In this document: positions 1 to 10,140 of the stretch, piece after piece
Position numbering within the stretch: position 1 is the stretch's first letter
How the letters are laid out: every line of letters starts with the position of its first letter
Assembly: GCA_032717465.1 (NCBI GenBank)
Contig: CM064748.1
Span: forward strand, 8,761,392 to 8,825,391
Direction: 5' to 3'
DNA length: 64,000 bases
Origin: Coenobita brevimanus
Taxonomy: Eukaryota; Arthropoda; Malacostraca; Decapoda; Coenobitidae
Translations under genes and position numbers: made by a program
Notes under the pieces: generated by a model
Told to the model about the DNA's origin: nothing
Database searches by the model: none
Seen by the model: the letters and a program-made list of their open reading frames with translations, nothing else

Positions 1-1
1 G

Positions 2-910
2 TGGTTTCACCACGTCTTTGTTCCAAGTGTTAAGAATCATCTTAAGAAAATTGGTAAGCCAGAGGACAGTAAAGTGGTGCTTGTGCTTGATAACTGCCGA
101 GCGCTTCCCTCAGCTGATCAGCTCGTAAATGGTAACAGTTTTGCATTGTTCATGCCACTCAGTATTACCAGCCTTGTTTAACCCATGGACCAGGACGTCA
201 TTCAAGACATCAAGATGTTGTACACGCGGGACTTTATGCGTAAAGTCCTAAATGCTGATGGGAAAATTGGCGAGTTTCAAAAGGAGTTCAACTTAAGAGA
301 AGCCATTCACACTCTGGCAATCGCATGGAAAAATATGATGAAACAAACCGTCAGTAGATGCTGGTACAAGATATGGCATAGGATTATGACTGAATCCGAA
401 AGCTCTGATGACGACGAACAATTTGAGGGCTTCCCGACTGAAAAAACATCAAGTGAGGATCTTCAGGAGGAGGTATGCGACTTGGCAAGCCACATTGTTC
501 CCCAGGAAGAAGTTAGGGAGTGGATGAAAGTTGATGAAAATATTCCTGTCGCCCATAATTTCAGCACCGAGCAAATAATAGATGTAGTGATGAACAGAGG
601 AAAAGAAAACACCAAGGATCAAGAAAGTGACGAGGAGGAGCCTGAAGAGACTAAAATTTCGTGGAGTGATGGAATAAATGCAATGAACACCGTCATCAAG
701 TTTGCCGAGACGAAGCCATTTTTTTTTCCTCACAATCCATAATGTTTCTACACCAACTCAATAACCAGATGATTACTGAGAGGTGCAATAAAATTAAACA
801 AAGTGACATTAGAATGATGTTCCAGAAAGCTGCACAGCAGTCATGAAAACTGCCGCAGCAGCCAGAACCAGTGCCATCCACATCAGCTGTGGATGTGGAG
901 GATGACTGTC
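2..910 (+). pseudogene. Tigger/pogo-like transposase, C-terminal part, broken
   Basis: This is the 3' part of a DDE transposase of the pogo/Tigger (Tc1/mariner superfamily) type, which would cut and rejoin TIR-bounded DNA. The frame opens at base 2, before the window. The second catalytic Asp is in LVLDNC (codon at 89) and the third in PMDQDVI (codon at 188). An in-frame TAA at 179-181 replaces the Gln that precedes PMDQ in the family. After an acidic tail the frame is lost in a T8 run near 718-726. Another frame then continues (769 onward) with QSDIRMMF, a PCNA-box-like motif, and a Pro-rich end stopping near 910, itself with one internal TGA. The N-terminal helix-turn-helix region lies outside the window. 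It cannot be functional as it stands. Confidence 0.85.
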
Positions 911-1330
911 CAGCTGTCCTTCGACTCTAACAATGTTCGTAAGGATGAGTGAGTACTTGCACAATATTTTATCAGTAGGCTGCGGAGTTGCATTATATAT
1001 TAACTTTATTCATACAAGGTTTCTTGCTCAGAAAAGCTTAGTAGACTAACACATTGTTTCCCTAGTCACTTTTTCCCGCCAGCTTAAGTTACTGAAGTCA
1101 CTTGCCAACAAATATATCATTCATCTTATCGTATTGGTTTTGTAGTTCTGCTAGCATATGACTGTATTTGAAAATTCTCAGTAAGAGGTGGGATATCAAC
1201 TGCAAATTGGAATGCTGAATTAAAGTTTTCATTGAATGGGCTTCTTAGGAATGAGGGTGGGTGCAGGGAGACGGACAACAGTCACTCAGAAAAAACATGC
1301 GTAACCTGCTCCTGATGACATTCGAATTTA
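911..1330. other. AT-rich stretch, nothing recognised
   Basis: I see no coding signal, inverted repeat or match to other repeats in the window. It may be the 3' noncoding part of the preceding Tigger-like element, but no terminal inverted repeat was found to confirm that. Confidence 0.4.
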
Positions 1331-1590
1331 TGTTCCAGCCAGTTGAGGTCCTTCCATATTACGGTACTCCCGACAACATTCAGACAACATGTGTTCCAGC
1401 GAGCAGAGGTCCTTCCATATTACGGTACTCCTGACAACATTCAGACAACGTGTGTTCCAGCCAGTAGAGGTCCTTCCATATTTCGGTACTCCCGACAACA
1501 TTCAGACAACGTGTGTTCCAGCCAGTAGAGGTCCTCCCATATTACGGTACTCCTGACAACGTGCAGACAACATGTGTTCCAGCCAGCAGG
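1331..1590. repeat. 61-bp tandem repeat, about 4.3 copies
   Basis: The phrase TGTTCCAGC recurs at 1331, 1392, 1453, 1514 and 1575, a constant 61-bp period. Units differ by a few substitutions such as CCCGACAAC versus CCTGACAAC. The short ORFs running through it are products of the repeat, not genes. Confidence 0.95.
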
Positions 1591-1789
1591 GATGCTTAAG
1601 AAATAAATGTTTATGAGCCATTAGCACAGAATAACATTTATTCGCCCGGCAACAATCGGATTGTGATGCTCCACAAATACTTATTGGTCTTTTTTCAACA
1701 GTAGGCTCACCTTCTCCACGCACGTCTGGTATTTTCAAGAGCGAGCCACCACATGCATTTCTGCGCTGCGTTATCTATCTAAATGCAGC

Positions 1790-3190
1790 CTAGGGGCTTC
1801 CTACACAGCCTTGTGCACCTTTTACACACATGCAGTCTGCTCGCTGGTCGATTACAGTGCGATCCGTCTCACCAGTCTTACCCCATCTTTTGCTCGTTCT
1901 CTGGAGGTGCTTCAGAATGTAGCTTTGCAGGTTATGCTGGCCACTCCCTGCTGGACACGCCTAGTTAACTTGCGTGGGGAGAGTGGATTTCCCTTCCTTG
2001 CTCATCGTGTGGCATTGCGGGCGACGGCAGTCACTCTATAACTGGTGCAACGCCGGCCCTTCTTGCCAGTCTCTGTCCTCTTACAGCGGCTAACAGGTCG
2101 GCCCATTGACCCACTGCCCCACCACGATTGTGCTAGGGCCACCACCGCTACTGTACACAACTTGGGTGTTGCACCGGAGGTTTGTCGTAAACCTGACCTG
2201 ACTTGTCCGGGGTTCTCTCCTCCATCTCCCTGGACATCTCTCCCTTATACCGTTTTATTTCCCACGGAGACACCACCTCGCCACTCCTTTCCGACCGTCC
2301 TTCGGCAGGAGGGACTCAGTAGGATTGCTGCCTTGCACTCCACAGCATCGGCAGCAAATTACACCGACAGGTCAGTTGGCTCTGATTGTTCTGCAGGGGT
2401 GGTGTTTGCTTGTGGGAACCTTATGGCATCCTGGCGTATCTCCTCGGGGTCTCTGCTTTCCAGGCAGAGCTGGTGGTGCTACTTTGTGTGCTGCGCCATG
2501 CCCATCGCAACTGTCTCTGGCGTATGTTTATACATACGGACTCCCTCTCCTCCCTTCAGCACTTGCAATAATTTTCCATCACAGAACACACGGCTTTACT
2601 GACCGAAATTTACACCGTGTCTTCCCTCATACAGCAGCAGAGTGGCTCGGTGACTTTTCATTGGGTCCCCGGGCATGTCAGTCTCGCGGGCAGTGAGCTT
2701 GCAGACTCAGCAGAAGGAGCTAGCTTGTTCCCAGTGGTGACTTTTCAGCTTCCCCCTAGTGTCTCAATTGTTCTCTCTGGGGTGGCCAACATTATTGGCA
2801 GGCGCACCTGGGAGGATCATCAACTATGTATCGCCAAGGGCTCTCGATCGGCTGCCTGGTATGCTGCGGCTGTGGCCTACACTCCTCTTCCGATTCCACT
2901 GGGCATGCCTAATTATCTCCTTGTGAGACTCCAACGATTGCGTATGGGGTTCCTGTGCTATAGGCAGATTGCTGGCTTGGAGCCTGACCCATGTCCCCAC
3001 TGCCTGTCATGATCTGCTGAGCCTGTCTGCCAGTACATTCTAGATTGCCCGGTCACTGCTCTGCTCTGTGCTCAACCTTGGGAGTTTTGCTCGATCCGGC
3101 AACGACATTGCAGATACGGACAGGGTTGTGGGCGGCACACCTTTCCCTGTCCTCTTACAAACGGTCAGGGATTACCCTCCTCCTTGTTAA
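1790..3190 (+). pseudogene. LINE-I copy 1: end of reverse transcriptase plus RNase H
   Basis: This is a decayed 3' half of a non-LTR retrotransposon. The first part (1811-2041) reads like the post-catalytic RT region, with SLVDYSA and LEVLQNVALQVMLATP. An RNase H domain follows at about 2350-2720. Its acidic residues are visible in shifting frames: YTDRS, then QAELVVLL, then IHTDSLSSL, then HWVPGHVSLAGSELADSAE. A C-terminal Cys-rich remnant (CPHC, then DCPVTAL in another frame) lies at 2990-3060. RNase H inside a LINE is typical of the I, R1 and LOA lineages; the exact clade is uncertain. Several frameshifts and stops make it a relic. It ends near the TG microsatellite. Confidence 0.8.
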
Positions 3191-3224
3191 CTGATACACC
3201 ACCACTGACATTGTCTTAGATTCT

Positions 3225-3243
3225 TGTGTGTGTGTGTGTGTGT

Positions 3244-3287
<44 letters not shown>
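3225..3287. repeat. TG microsatellite
   Basis: An almost pure TG run of about 63 bp with one TA interruption. It lies just after the end of LINE-I copy 1 and could be a grown 3' tail. Confidence 0.95.
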
Positions 3288-3299
3288 TTACATTACCAT

Positions 3300-5035
3300 G
3301 AGTGTCTCTGACAGGCTCTTCGTTTGCCCGTGGCCCACCTTGTGCGGCAAATATTACACAGCAACAACTACATGCTTGACACTTTTCTGAGGAACCAGAT
3401 ATTTTCTCTACCCAGGGAATATGCTGGAATATTCTCAACGCCACATCCTGCAGATGGTCATCAGGGTGGCTGTGCCATCTTCCGCTGTGCTGATTTGCCT
3501 TTCATATTTTCCCTGCAGTCTTCTCTCCAGGCAGTGGCAGTTCAGCTGCACCTAGGCATTAGGTGCATAGTGTGTAATACCTGTCGCCTTCCAAATACTG
3601 TTGCCATTTGAGAGAACCTTGATGGATTGATTCACCAGCTGCCATGGCAGTTCATTCTCCTTGAGGATTTGAACGGAAGCCATCCATTGTGGGGAAACAT
3701 GTTATCCAATCCACGACGTTATTTGCTGGTGTCAGTGATGGAGGATTGAGACCTCATTGTCCTCAGTACAGGGGATCCTACACATATAGGAGTTCAGAAT
3801 GGTACCGTTTTAGCTATTGACTTCATTCTGTCATCACCGGACTGTGCACTAGATTTTATGTGGATTGTCTTTGATGTCCATGGCAGTGACCACTACCCAG
3901 TTTTACTACACGCAGCTGGCAGTTCATCCACACCACAGGTTCCCTGTTGGTGTCTGGACTGGACTGACTGGGACCTTTTTCAAGACCCAAGTGTTCCTCA
4001 GTCTTGGGGGTGGAGTTTCATAGTGTTGATGAAGCTGTACTGTGTTTCACCTGTACTCTTTACCAGGCAGGTGTGAGGGCAGTTCCCAGAACAAGTGGCT
4101 GCTCTCCTGATAGGCCTGTGCCATAGTGCAATAGTAAGTGTGCAGCAGTTTGCAGAGCCTACAGAGCTGGATGCTCAAGTTTCCCTGCACAGGGAGTGAG
4201 TTTTTAAAGGTGCAGTTCCACCAAGTCCTTGCAAAATACAGGTGGACCATAAAGAATGGACGGTGTAGCCCCTGGGCAACCTGTGCTTCGTCCATTAACT
4301 CCTCCACTCCTCCATGCCAGGTTTGGAAGGTACAAGGGAAATGTTCATCAAACCCACCAGTGGCCAGGATCAGTAGAGGTATTGTGTCAGAATCTCAGGT
4401 GGTTGCTACTGCTTTTGCTGAACAATTTATACTGTTTCCAGGAGAGAGACTTCAGCGCCATATTTTGGTGATTGCGGTAGGAGAGGTTGGGGCTGGGTTT
4501 TCAGTCATCGGGGAAGGGGAGGCTTACAACACCTTATTCACTGAGAGAGAACTGCCCGTACTTGCTGCATGGACACAGCTCCAGGACACGATGATATTCC
4601 ACATGCTGTAATTCGCCATCTAGGGGAGGAGTCCTTGGCCTTGTTCAACTGGAGGGGATGATGCCAACTGGCTGGCACCTGGCAATAATCCTGATCCCTA
4701 AGCCAAGGAAGGACCGGTCCATTGTGTCCAGTTTCTGCACACCCTCTTTGACATTGTACATTTGCAAACTGTTTTTAGAAAATGGTGGGTTTGTGTCTAA
4801 ATCCCTGTGGGTTCAGGCAGATGTGATCCACTATGGAGAACCATAGATCCACCATGGACAATGTTATTTACCTTGAATCGTCCATCTGCTCCAAATATGC
4901 TTCCAGATACAATCGTGACTTGAGAAGGGGTTTGATGCAGCTTGGTGTGATGGCAGTTTATCAAGTCTCCATTTTTATGGTCTTTGGGGTTGCTTACCCA
5001 TTTTTATCCAGAACTTCCTCTTTGACAGGAAGTTT

Positions 5036-5094
<59 letters not shown>

Positions 5095-5187
5095 TGTGAA
5101 CTCTCCGCTGTACTCTGAGGAGGAAGAGGTGCCATAGAGGAGTGTTTTGAGTGTAGCATTATTTGCTGTTGCAGTGAACCCTCTCAT
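3300..5187 (+). pseudogene. LINE-I copy 2: endonuclease and first half of RT
   Basis: This relic carries an APE-type endonuclease followed by the fingers of a reverse transcriptase. Endonuclease traces are GHQGGCAIF (about 3460), LLEDLNGSHPLWGN (3661-3698, the GDxN region with D changed to E) and GSDH (3882-3893). RT traces are WHLAIILIPKPRKD (about 4670), a frame-shifted stretch near 4850-4900, and SVLSVALFAVAVN (about 5135-5175) preceded by EEEEVP and a stop where GVPQG is expected. A TG run sits inside the RT. The RT then breaks at the TA at 5188 and resumes after 6971, so one element was split by the 5190-6969 insertion. At least eight frame or stop lesions are visible. Confidence 0.75.
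5038..5091. repeat. TG microsatellite inside LINE-I RT
   Basis: A pure TG run of about 54 bp lies between RT segments LTGSFL and VNSPLYSEEEE. It is an expansion within former coding sequence. Confidence 0.95.
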
Positions 5188-5360
5188 TACTGGACGACGC
5201 AGACTGCGTCCAACCACGAGCAATTATTCAGGATGTGGGCCGGGTCGGCCTTGGCTGAATGCTGGTAGAACCCCCCCCCTGTTTCTGCACTCGCGGTACT
5301 TCTTAAACTTTTTTTCCTCAGACCCTTGGTTTTGCTTCAATTTCCATGATTTTATTATTC

Positions 5361-5609
5361 CATGTGGAGAGGATGGAGGGTGAGAGACTGATGAGGAGAG
5401 TGTGTGTGAGTTAGGTAGAGGGGAGGAGAGGGAGGGGAAGGCCAACGGTGAGATGGAGGGATGGGGTGGAGAGGTTTATGAGAGAGGGGGATGTGAGTTG
5501 GGAGCAGGGCAGTGAAATGGTGTGGGACAGGGTGACGTAGAGGCAGTTTGTTTGTGGCCATCCCGTGGGGGATTGAGGCATCTGGCAATAGATAGATAGA
5601 CAGATATTA
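5361..5609 (+). pseudogene. LINE-G 3' end fragment with GATA tail
   Basis: This 5'-truncated fragment holds only the last codons and 3' end of the RTE-like LINE-G. It has the VERMEGERL-type sequence (here degenerate), the basic RWRDGVER region, the VCGHP end and then ATAGATAGATAGACAGATA. The GATA-type tail is shared by every complete 3' end of this family in the window. Confidence 0.8.
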
Positions 5610-6052
5610 TTCCTTGTAATGTCTAATAGTTGTGCTTGCTTATGGTGTTGCAAAGAATGTTTGGCGAACATAAATAATGCGCTGATTTACAATGTTTTTT
5701 ATTTCCTTTGTGTTTTCTCATAGAAATATATGTTATATGGTAATTGTTACTGAGAAAGAGTTTTATGATGTTTGATTAGTGACATTTTGGTATACAAACA
5801 TTTCCTGTTGGACAGTTTGGGTCGGTTTTACGTTCCGCAAAAGGAAATTATCTTACGGTTGTGCTGCAGTGCTGGAACGGTGTTTTGGACGGCCAGAGTT
5901 GTTGCTGAATTATTTTTTTCCCTTGCCTTTATTTATGCCTCTATCTGCCTGATTTTGTATTCACTTAGTCTCAAATGGTTGTACTGTACTTGCTTATGGT
6001 GAATATAAAATGTGTTAATTTACCATCTTTCTTTCTTTCTCGTTTCCTCATA

Positions 6053-6623
6053 GAAACCTCAATATAATGGACTTCAATAGTTCAGTATTCGCTTTTGTCG
6101 GACTCGAGGATCTACCGGACTAAATTGCTGTATATCAGAAAAAGTCCGATAAAGGCAGAAGCAGTGTGGACTGCCTGACCACTTCAGCTGTGTTCACCAC
6201 AATAAGATAAATAAAAAACATGTTTATCAGTGTACGGTACAGTATTATTATATATATTATACCATTTGACCAAACCATACGTGCTCCCTACGTGTCAAGT
6301 GGGTTGGTGGAGGGTTAGTGCCCCTTCCTGTAAAACAAATAACTCAGAGTCAAATGGCCACCCCATATGGGATTATGGTGTCTGGTAATAGATAGATAGA
6401 TAGATAGATAGATTATTGTAGTGAAGTTATAACACAGTATGGTACCACAGTGGTAGTTAAAACAGTTTAACAACTGTTCATTCTATCTGGACTAATGTCT
6501 GATACAGTATATCGGAAAAAGTCCGGTTTAGCAGAGGGAAGTCCGGATGTCGCTTTTATCGTAATTTTGCATTTTTCGGAATGGTTTGGGCCCCAATTAG
6601 TCCGTTGTAGTGAGGTCTTACTG
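6053..6623. mobile_element. Tigger-like MITE
   Basis: The right end, reverse-complemented, reads CAGTAAGACCTCACTACAAC, a typical pogo/Tigger terminus. The left end carries a worn copy (ACCTCAATATAATGGACT) whose first bases are lost. TA flanks it at 6051-6052 and 6624-6625. The paired inner segments AAAAGTCCG and TCGGACT are also visible. There is no coding sequence. A mini LINE-G is nested at 6298-6412. Confidence 0.65.
6298..6412 (+). mobile_element. LINE-G 5' leader fused to its 3' tip (SINE-like)
   Basis: The segment GGGTTGGTGGAGGGTTAGTG matches the LINE-G leader just downstream of the hairpin at 41203-41233. After about 35 bp it passes straight into GGCCACCCCATATGGGATTA and a GATA tail, the LINE-G 3' tip. 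The whole coding region is absent, so this is a 115-bp derivative carrying both ends. Confidence 0.7.
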
Positions 6624-6971
6624 TATATGTTTCATGGTAATTTTTACTAATAAAGAGTTTTACAAAATTTCATTAGCTACATTTTGGTATATAAACATTT
6701 ACTGTTGAACAGTTCGGATTGGTCTTACTTACCACAAAAGGAAATTACCTTACGGTCGTGCGTGGGAGCGGTGTTTGGCTTATTTATATTTTCCCCTGCC
6801 TTTATTTATGCCTCTATCTGCCTGATTTTTTATTCACATAATCTCAGATAGTTGCGCTTGCATGTGGTGTTGATAAAAACGTTTGGTGAATATAAATTAT
6901 GTGCTAATTTATGATGTTTCTTTCTTCCATCAAGGGGCGATTTTGTTCGACGCAGCTTGCGTTGTCCAGTA

Positions 6972-7450
6972 ACGAGCGGGTGACTTTTGCACCACTACCC
7001 TAACTGTCGAAAGAGTTACTGGCATTGTGGAGATCCTAGCAGAGGGAGTGAAGAGCTTCCTCTTTGTGGATGATGTCTCTGTCTCCTTTGCTGCATCCAG
7101 TATGTTGGTGGCAGAGTGCTGGCTGCAACTTGCAATAAATCATTCTGTTACCAGGGCACCGAAACATGGCTTTTAGATTTTCCTCATCTGAGACCATTGC
7201 AGTGCACTTCTGCCAGTTACATGGGGCCCATCCTGACCCATAAATCTGGGCCAAAGGATTGCTGGTATGGAAATGAGGTTTTTAGGCCTCATCTGTGACC
7301 CCTGTCCTATTTGGATCCCACATTTAAAGCAGATAAAGGTTTTTTGCCTGAAGGTTGTGAGCCTTTTAAAAGTTCCAGCTCATACTAGACAGGCTGCTGA
7401 CAGACATACCCTGCTCCTGCTCCATTAAGCTCCATTGTTATCCAAGCCTT
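6972..7450 (+). pseudogene. LINE-I copy 2: RT palm and thumb
   Basis: This continues the RT interrupted at 5188. It reads EILAEGVKSFLFVDDVSVSF with the catalytic FVDD at 7063-7074, then ECWLQLAINHSV, then a degenerate stretch ending in LLLLH. It is full of stops after about 7170. The join to 3300-5187 is inferred from collinearity with known RT order. Confidence 0.7.
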
Positions 7451-7454
7451 TCAG

Positions 7455-7762
7455 GATTTTGGCGAAAGCTCTGCCATTTCACTTGACATCTCAAAGACTT
7501 TTAGTTGAGTTTGGTATAAATCTTTAATTTCCAAACTGCCTTCTTATGGCTTCTATTCTTCTATCTGTGCCTTCATCTATAGCTTCCTTTCTTGTCGTTC
7601 TGTAGCTGCGGTTTTAGACGGCGGCTGTTCTTCTCCTAGAGTTATCAGTAGTGGTGTTCCTCCTCAGGGCTCTGTCCTATCACCAGCTCTCTTCCTTTTT
7701 ATCATCAGTGACCTAAGCAGTACATCTAACTCTATCCACTTATATCCTGATGACTCCACCCT
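7455..7762 (+). pseudogene. LINE-J (jockey-like) RT fragment, cut by the gap
   Basis: RT core motifs are ALDISKTFS (aspartate A), SGVPPQGSVLSPALF (an extra Pro codon in GVPQG) and LYPDDSTL (YADD with A changed to P). The sequence resembles the intact RT at 36855-37844. It runs directly into the N gap, so its C-terminal part is missing from the assembly here. Confidence 0.75.
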
Positions 7763-7862
7763 NNNNNNNNNNNNNNNNNNNNNNNNNNNNNNNNNNNNNN
7801 NNNNNNNNNNNNNNNNNNNNNNNNNNNNNNNNNNNNNNNNNNNNNNNNNNNNNNNNNNNNNN
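7763..7862. other. Assembly gap, 100 N
   Basis: Exactly 100 unresolved bases, the usual placeholder for a gap of unknown size. It separates a LINE-J RT from LINE-Z sequence and lies inside an inverted duplication. Confidence 1.
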
Positions 7863-7977
7863 TTTAATTCTGTACGGTAGTGTGAATTGGTCAGTAATGG
7901 AGGTGGATATTCATAGCTCAGCGTACAGAGTTTGACATTAGAATATGTTGATAATGAAGGATAGATAATAGAGCCAT
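7863..7977 (+). pseudogene. LINE-Z fragment after the gap
   Basis: A short piece reads ILYGSVNWSVMEV, the conserved YGSEtW region after the RT in RTE-like LINEs. It is the inverted partner of sequence around 62430-62545. Confidence 0.55.
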
Positions 7978-8355
7978 AGTATTGTGTTGGAGCGACTTTA
8001 AGGAGAGAGAGCAACATTTGGAAACTCCCTGTACTATTGTTTGCAGATGATACTGTATTGTTAAGTGAGGATAAAGGGGAACTTCAAGGCTTGGTGAATG
8101 AGGTTGTAAGAGTGTGTAAGATATGGAATCTAATGGTGAATGTAGGGAAGAGTAAAGTTATGGTCCTCGAGAGAAGTGAGGGATGCACAGTGATTTTGGA
8201 TGAGGAAATGGAAAGTGTGAGTGCGTTTAAGTACTTGGATAGTGTGAAGAGTAAGGATTGAAGTTTGGAGGGTGAAGTGCATGAAAATGTACAACAAGGA
8301 AGGAAGGTTGCTGATTTTTTGTAAGCAGTGATAAGAAACAGTGAAGTGGGGATGG
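7978..8355 (+). pseudogene. LINE-G RT fragment (FADD region)
   Basis: It reads SNIWKLPVLLFADDTVLLSE with the catalytic FADD, then VNVGKSKVMV and FKYLDSVKSKD before a stop. It lacks both ends of the element. The inverted copy is 62041-62410. Confidence 0.8.
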
Positions 8356-8640
8356 AATGACTGGCCTGGTGGGATCAGGATTGTATATACATAGTTTAGA
8401 GGTAGGATGGGACCTGAATGTGTTAGTGATGTGAGAAGAAGGGGTACATTGATGCCGGAGAGGATGGAGGGTGACAACTGAGTGGAGAGGGTGAGAGGTG
8501 TGAATGCTGAGGGTAAAGTTGTGAGAAACATACCGTAAAAGAAATAGGTTGAGGTCATAGAGTTTGACCTAAGGAATTAGTGACTGAATAGAGAAGCAGC
8601 AGGTGGGAAGGGATTAAACTTGTAATTTCTCTTGAGTGTG
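8356..8640 (+). pseudogene. LINE-Z C-terminal fragment
   Basis: Degenerate codons correspond to RMEGDN, ERVRGVNAEGKVV and LNREAA of the LINE-Z C-terminus, with several stops. The inverted copy is at 61771-62040. Confidence 0.6.
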
Positions 8641-8651
8641 TGGATCCCCTG

Positions 8652-8716
8652 GGGAAGGGGGGAAAGAATACTTCCCCAGTATCCCTGCTTGTCGTAAGAG
8701 GCGACTAAAAGGGGCC
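8652..8716 (+). repeat. LINE-G leader hairpin module
   Basis: A short block resembles the first 75 bp of the full-length LINE-G: a CCCCTGGGG start, a CCCCAG..ATCCCTGC stretch, then the hairpin CCCTGCTTGTCG-TAAGAGG-CGACTAAAAGGG at 8683-8713. No LINE-G coding sequence follows, so this is an orphan leader. Confidence 0.7.
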
Positions 8717-8788
8717 TTTTTGTCTCCAGTCTTTCTTTCTGTCCTGTCCTCTTCTGTTTTCTATCACTATGCTCTTCTTGATACTTGT

Positions 8789-10140
8789 ATTTACCTAATT
8801 GTATTTGCCTAATTGTGATATACAGGAAATGAGCTACGCTCGTTGGGTCCCGTCTCTGTTTCTCAATAAGTCAAATTTAGCTTTAAACGCGTTTAAGTTT
8901 TTAGACTGGACGATCTCTTTGTCCAGGTTATTCCATAGGTCTATACATCTATAAGGAAAACTGTATTTCTTGATATCCTTCAAGCAGCTTGGCTTGCTCA
9001 GTTTCATGCCGTGTCCTCTTGTTACTCTCTTATCCCATAAAAACAGATCTTCTTTGTCAATTTTATCTACTCCCATCATGGTCCTGGACACTGGAATCAT
9101 GTCGCCTCTCTTTCTCCTTTCTTCTGAGGAAGGCAAATCCAGCTTTTCCAGCTCTCTGTGTACGACAGATCTGCCAGACTGGGGACCATCTTGATTGCTG
9201 TTCTTTGTATTCTCTCAATCTTGTTTATGTCTTTCTTTTTGTGTTGGGACCACACTACTGCTGCATATTCCTACCTGGGGTGAATCATGGCCACTATCAA
9301 TTTTTTCATCATCTCCTCATCCATATAATGAAAAGCTACTCTTATATTAGTCACAAGTTTATACGTCTCTCTAACTGTCTTGTTAATGTGTTTTTCAGGT
9401 GACAAACTGTCCTGGACCAGCACACCCAGATCTTTCTCTTCTCTCGCTTTTGTGATTGGTTCATTACCCATCAAATAATTCAATGATGGCCTCTTGGTAC
9501 TTTTGCCCTTTTCCAATATTTTACATTTCTTTCCATTGAATTTCATTTCCCACATCCGGCTCCATTCGTGTATCCTATCCAGATCTTCCTGCAGCATTTT
9601 GCAATCCTCCTCAACCTCTACCTTCCTCATGATCTTTGCATCATCAGCAAACAGACTTGCATAACTGTTCACTCCAGCTACCTTATCATTTACGTAAATC
9701 AGGAACATTACTAGCGCCAACACCGAGCCCTGTGGGACTCCACTTGTTATTTCCCTCCATCCAGACATCTTATCCTTTATTTCTGTCCTCATTTGTCTGT
9801 TTCTCAAAAAGTCTTTCATCCATTCCAGGAGGTTCCCCTTCAGACCTCCTATATGCTCTAGTTTCCACATTAGTCTCTGATGGGGTACCTTGTCAAAGAC
9901 CTTCTCCAAATCTAAATACACACAATCCACCCAACCTTCTCTTTCCTGAAGCACGTCAATCGCTCTTGAGTAAAAACTCAACAAGTTGGAAACACATGAC
10001 CTTCCACTTCTAAATCCAAACTGACTATCAGCCAAAATATTCATCTCTTCAGATATTTTATCCATCTGTCTTTCAGAATTCCTTCACACAATTTTGTGAC
10101 CATGCTGGTTAGGGACACTGGTCTATAATTCAGGGGTTCT
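8789..10140 (-). pseudogene. CR1 LINE, 5'-truncated RT with 3' tail
   Basis: On the minus strand the element ends at 8789 with repeats of AATTAGGTAAATAC, its 3' tail. Upstream it encodes a CR1-type RT. Visible are MNILADSQFGFRSGRSCVSN, VYLDLEKVFDKVPH, SGVPQGSVLALVMFLIYVND, ASLFADDAKI (about 9637-9656) and KDLGVLVQDSLSPEKHINKT. One frame stays open for 264 codons at 9271-10065. A second frame carries the last about 100 codons (8834-9136). The endonuclease is missing, as is usual for 5'-truncated LINEs. The exact junction at 8789 is shared with 60716 on the other side of the window. Confidence 0.88.

Larger units (their letters stand above)
5610..6935. repeat. About 330-bp tandem repeat, interrupted by a MITE
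   Basis: Three partial units are visible: 5610-5725, 5726-6052 and 6624-6935. They share GGTAATT..TACTGA, ACATTTTGGTATA, CAAAAGGAAATTA and TATTTATGCCTCTATCTGCC. Removing the MITE at 6053-6623 gives a unit of about 330 bp. The junction TAGAAATATATG is intact at 5720 and split by the MITE in the next unit. Confidence 0.75.
5190..6969. mobile_element. TIR DNA transposon inserted in LINE-I copy 2
   Basis: The left end reads CTGGACGACGCAGACTGCGT and the right end, reverse-complemented, CTGGACAACGCAAGCTGCGT. They match at about 22 of 27 positions counting the next bases. Both ends are bordered by TA (5188-5189 and 6970-6971), the target of Tc1/mariner-type elements. LINE-I RT coding stops just left of it and resumes to the right (FVDD at 7063-7074). 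Inside are a LINE-G 3' fragment, a roughly 330-bp tandem repeat and a nested MITE. No transposase was found, so it is non-autonomous or gutted. The superfamily assignment is inferred. Confidence 0.65.

Noticed and set aside
2045..2602. A 185-codon frame as a separate protein
   Set aside because: It overlaps the decayed RNase H of LINE-I copy 1 and changes frame relative to the domain within it.
5038..5223. A minus-strand frame with a long Thr-His run
   Set aside because: Made by the CA strand of the TG microsatellite.
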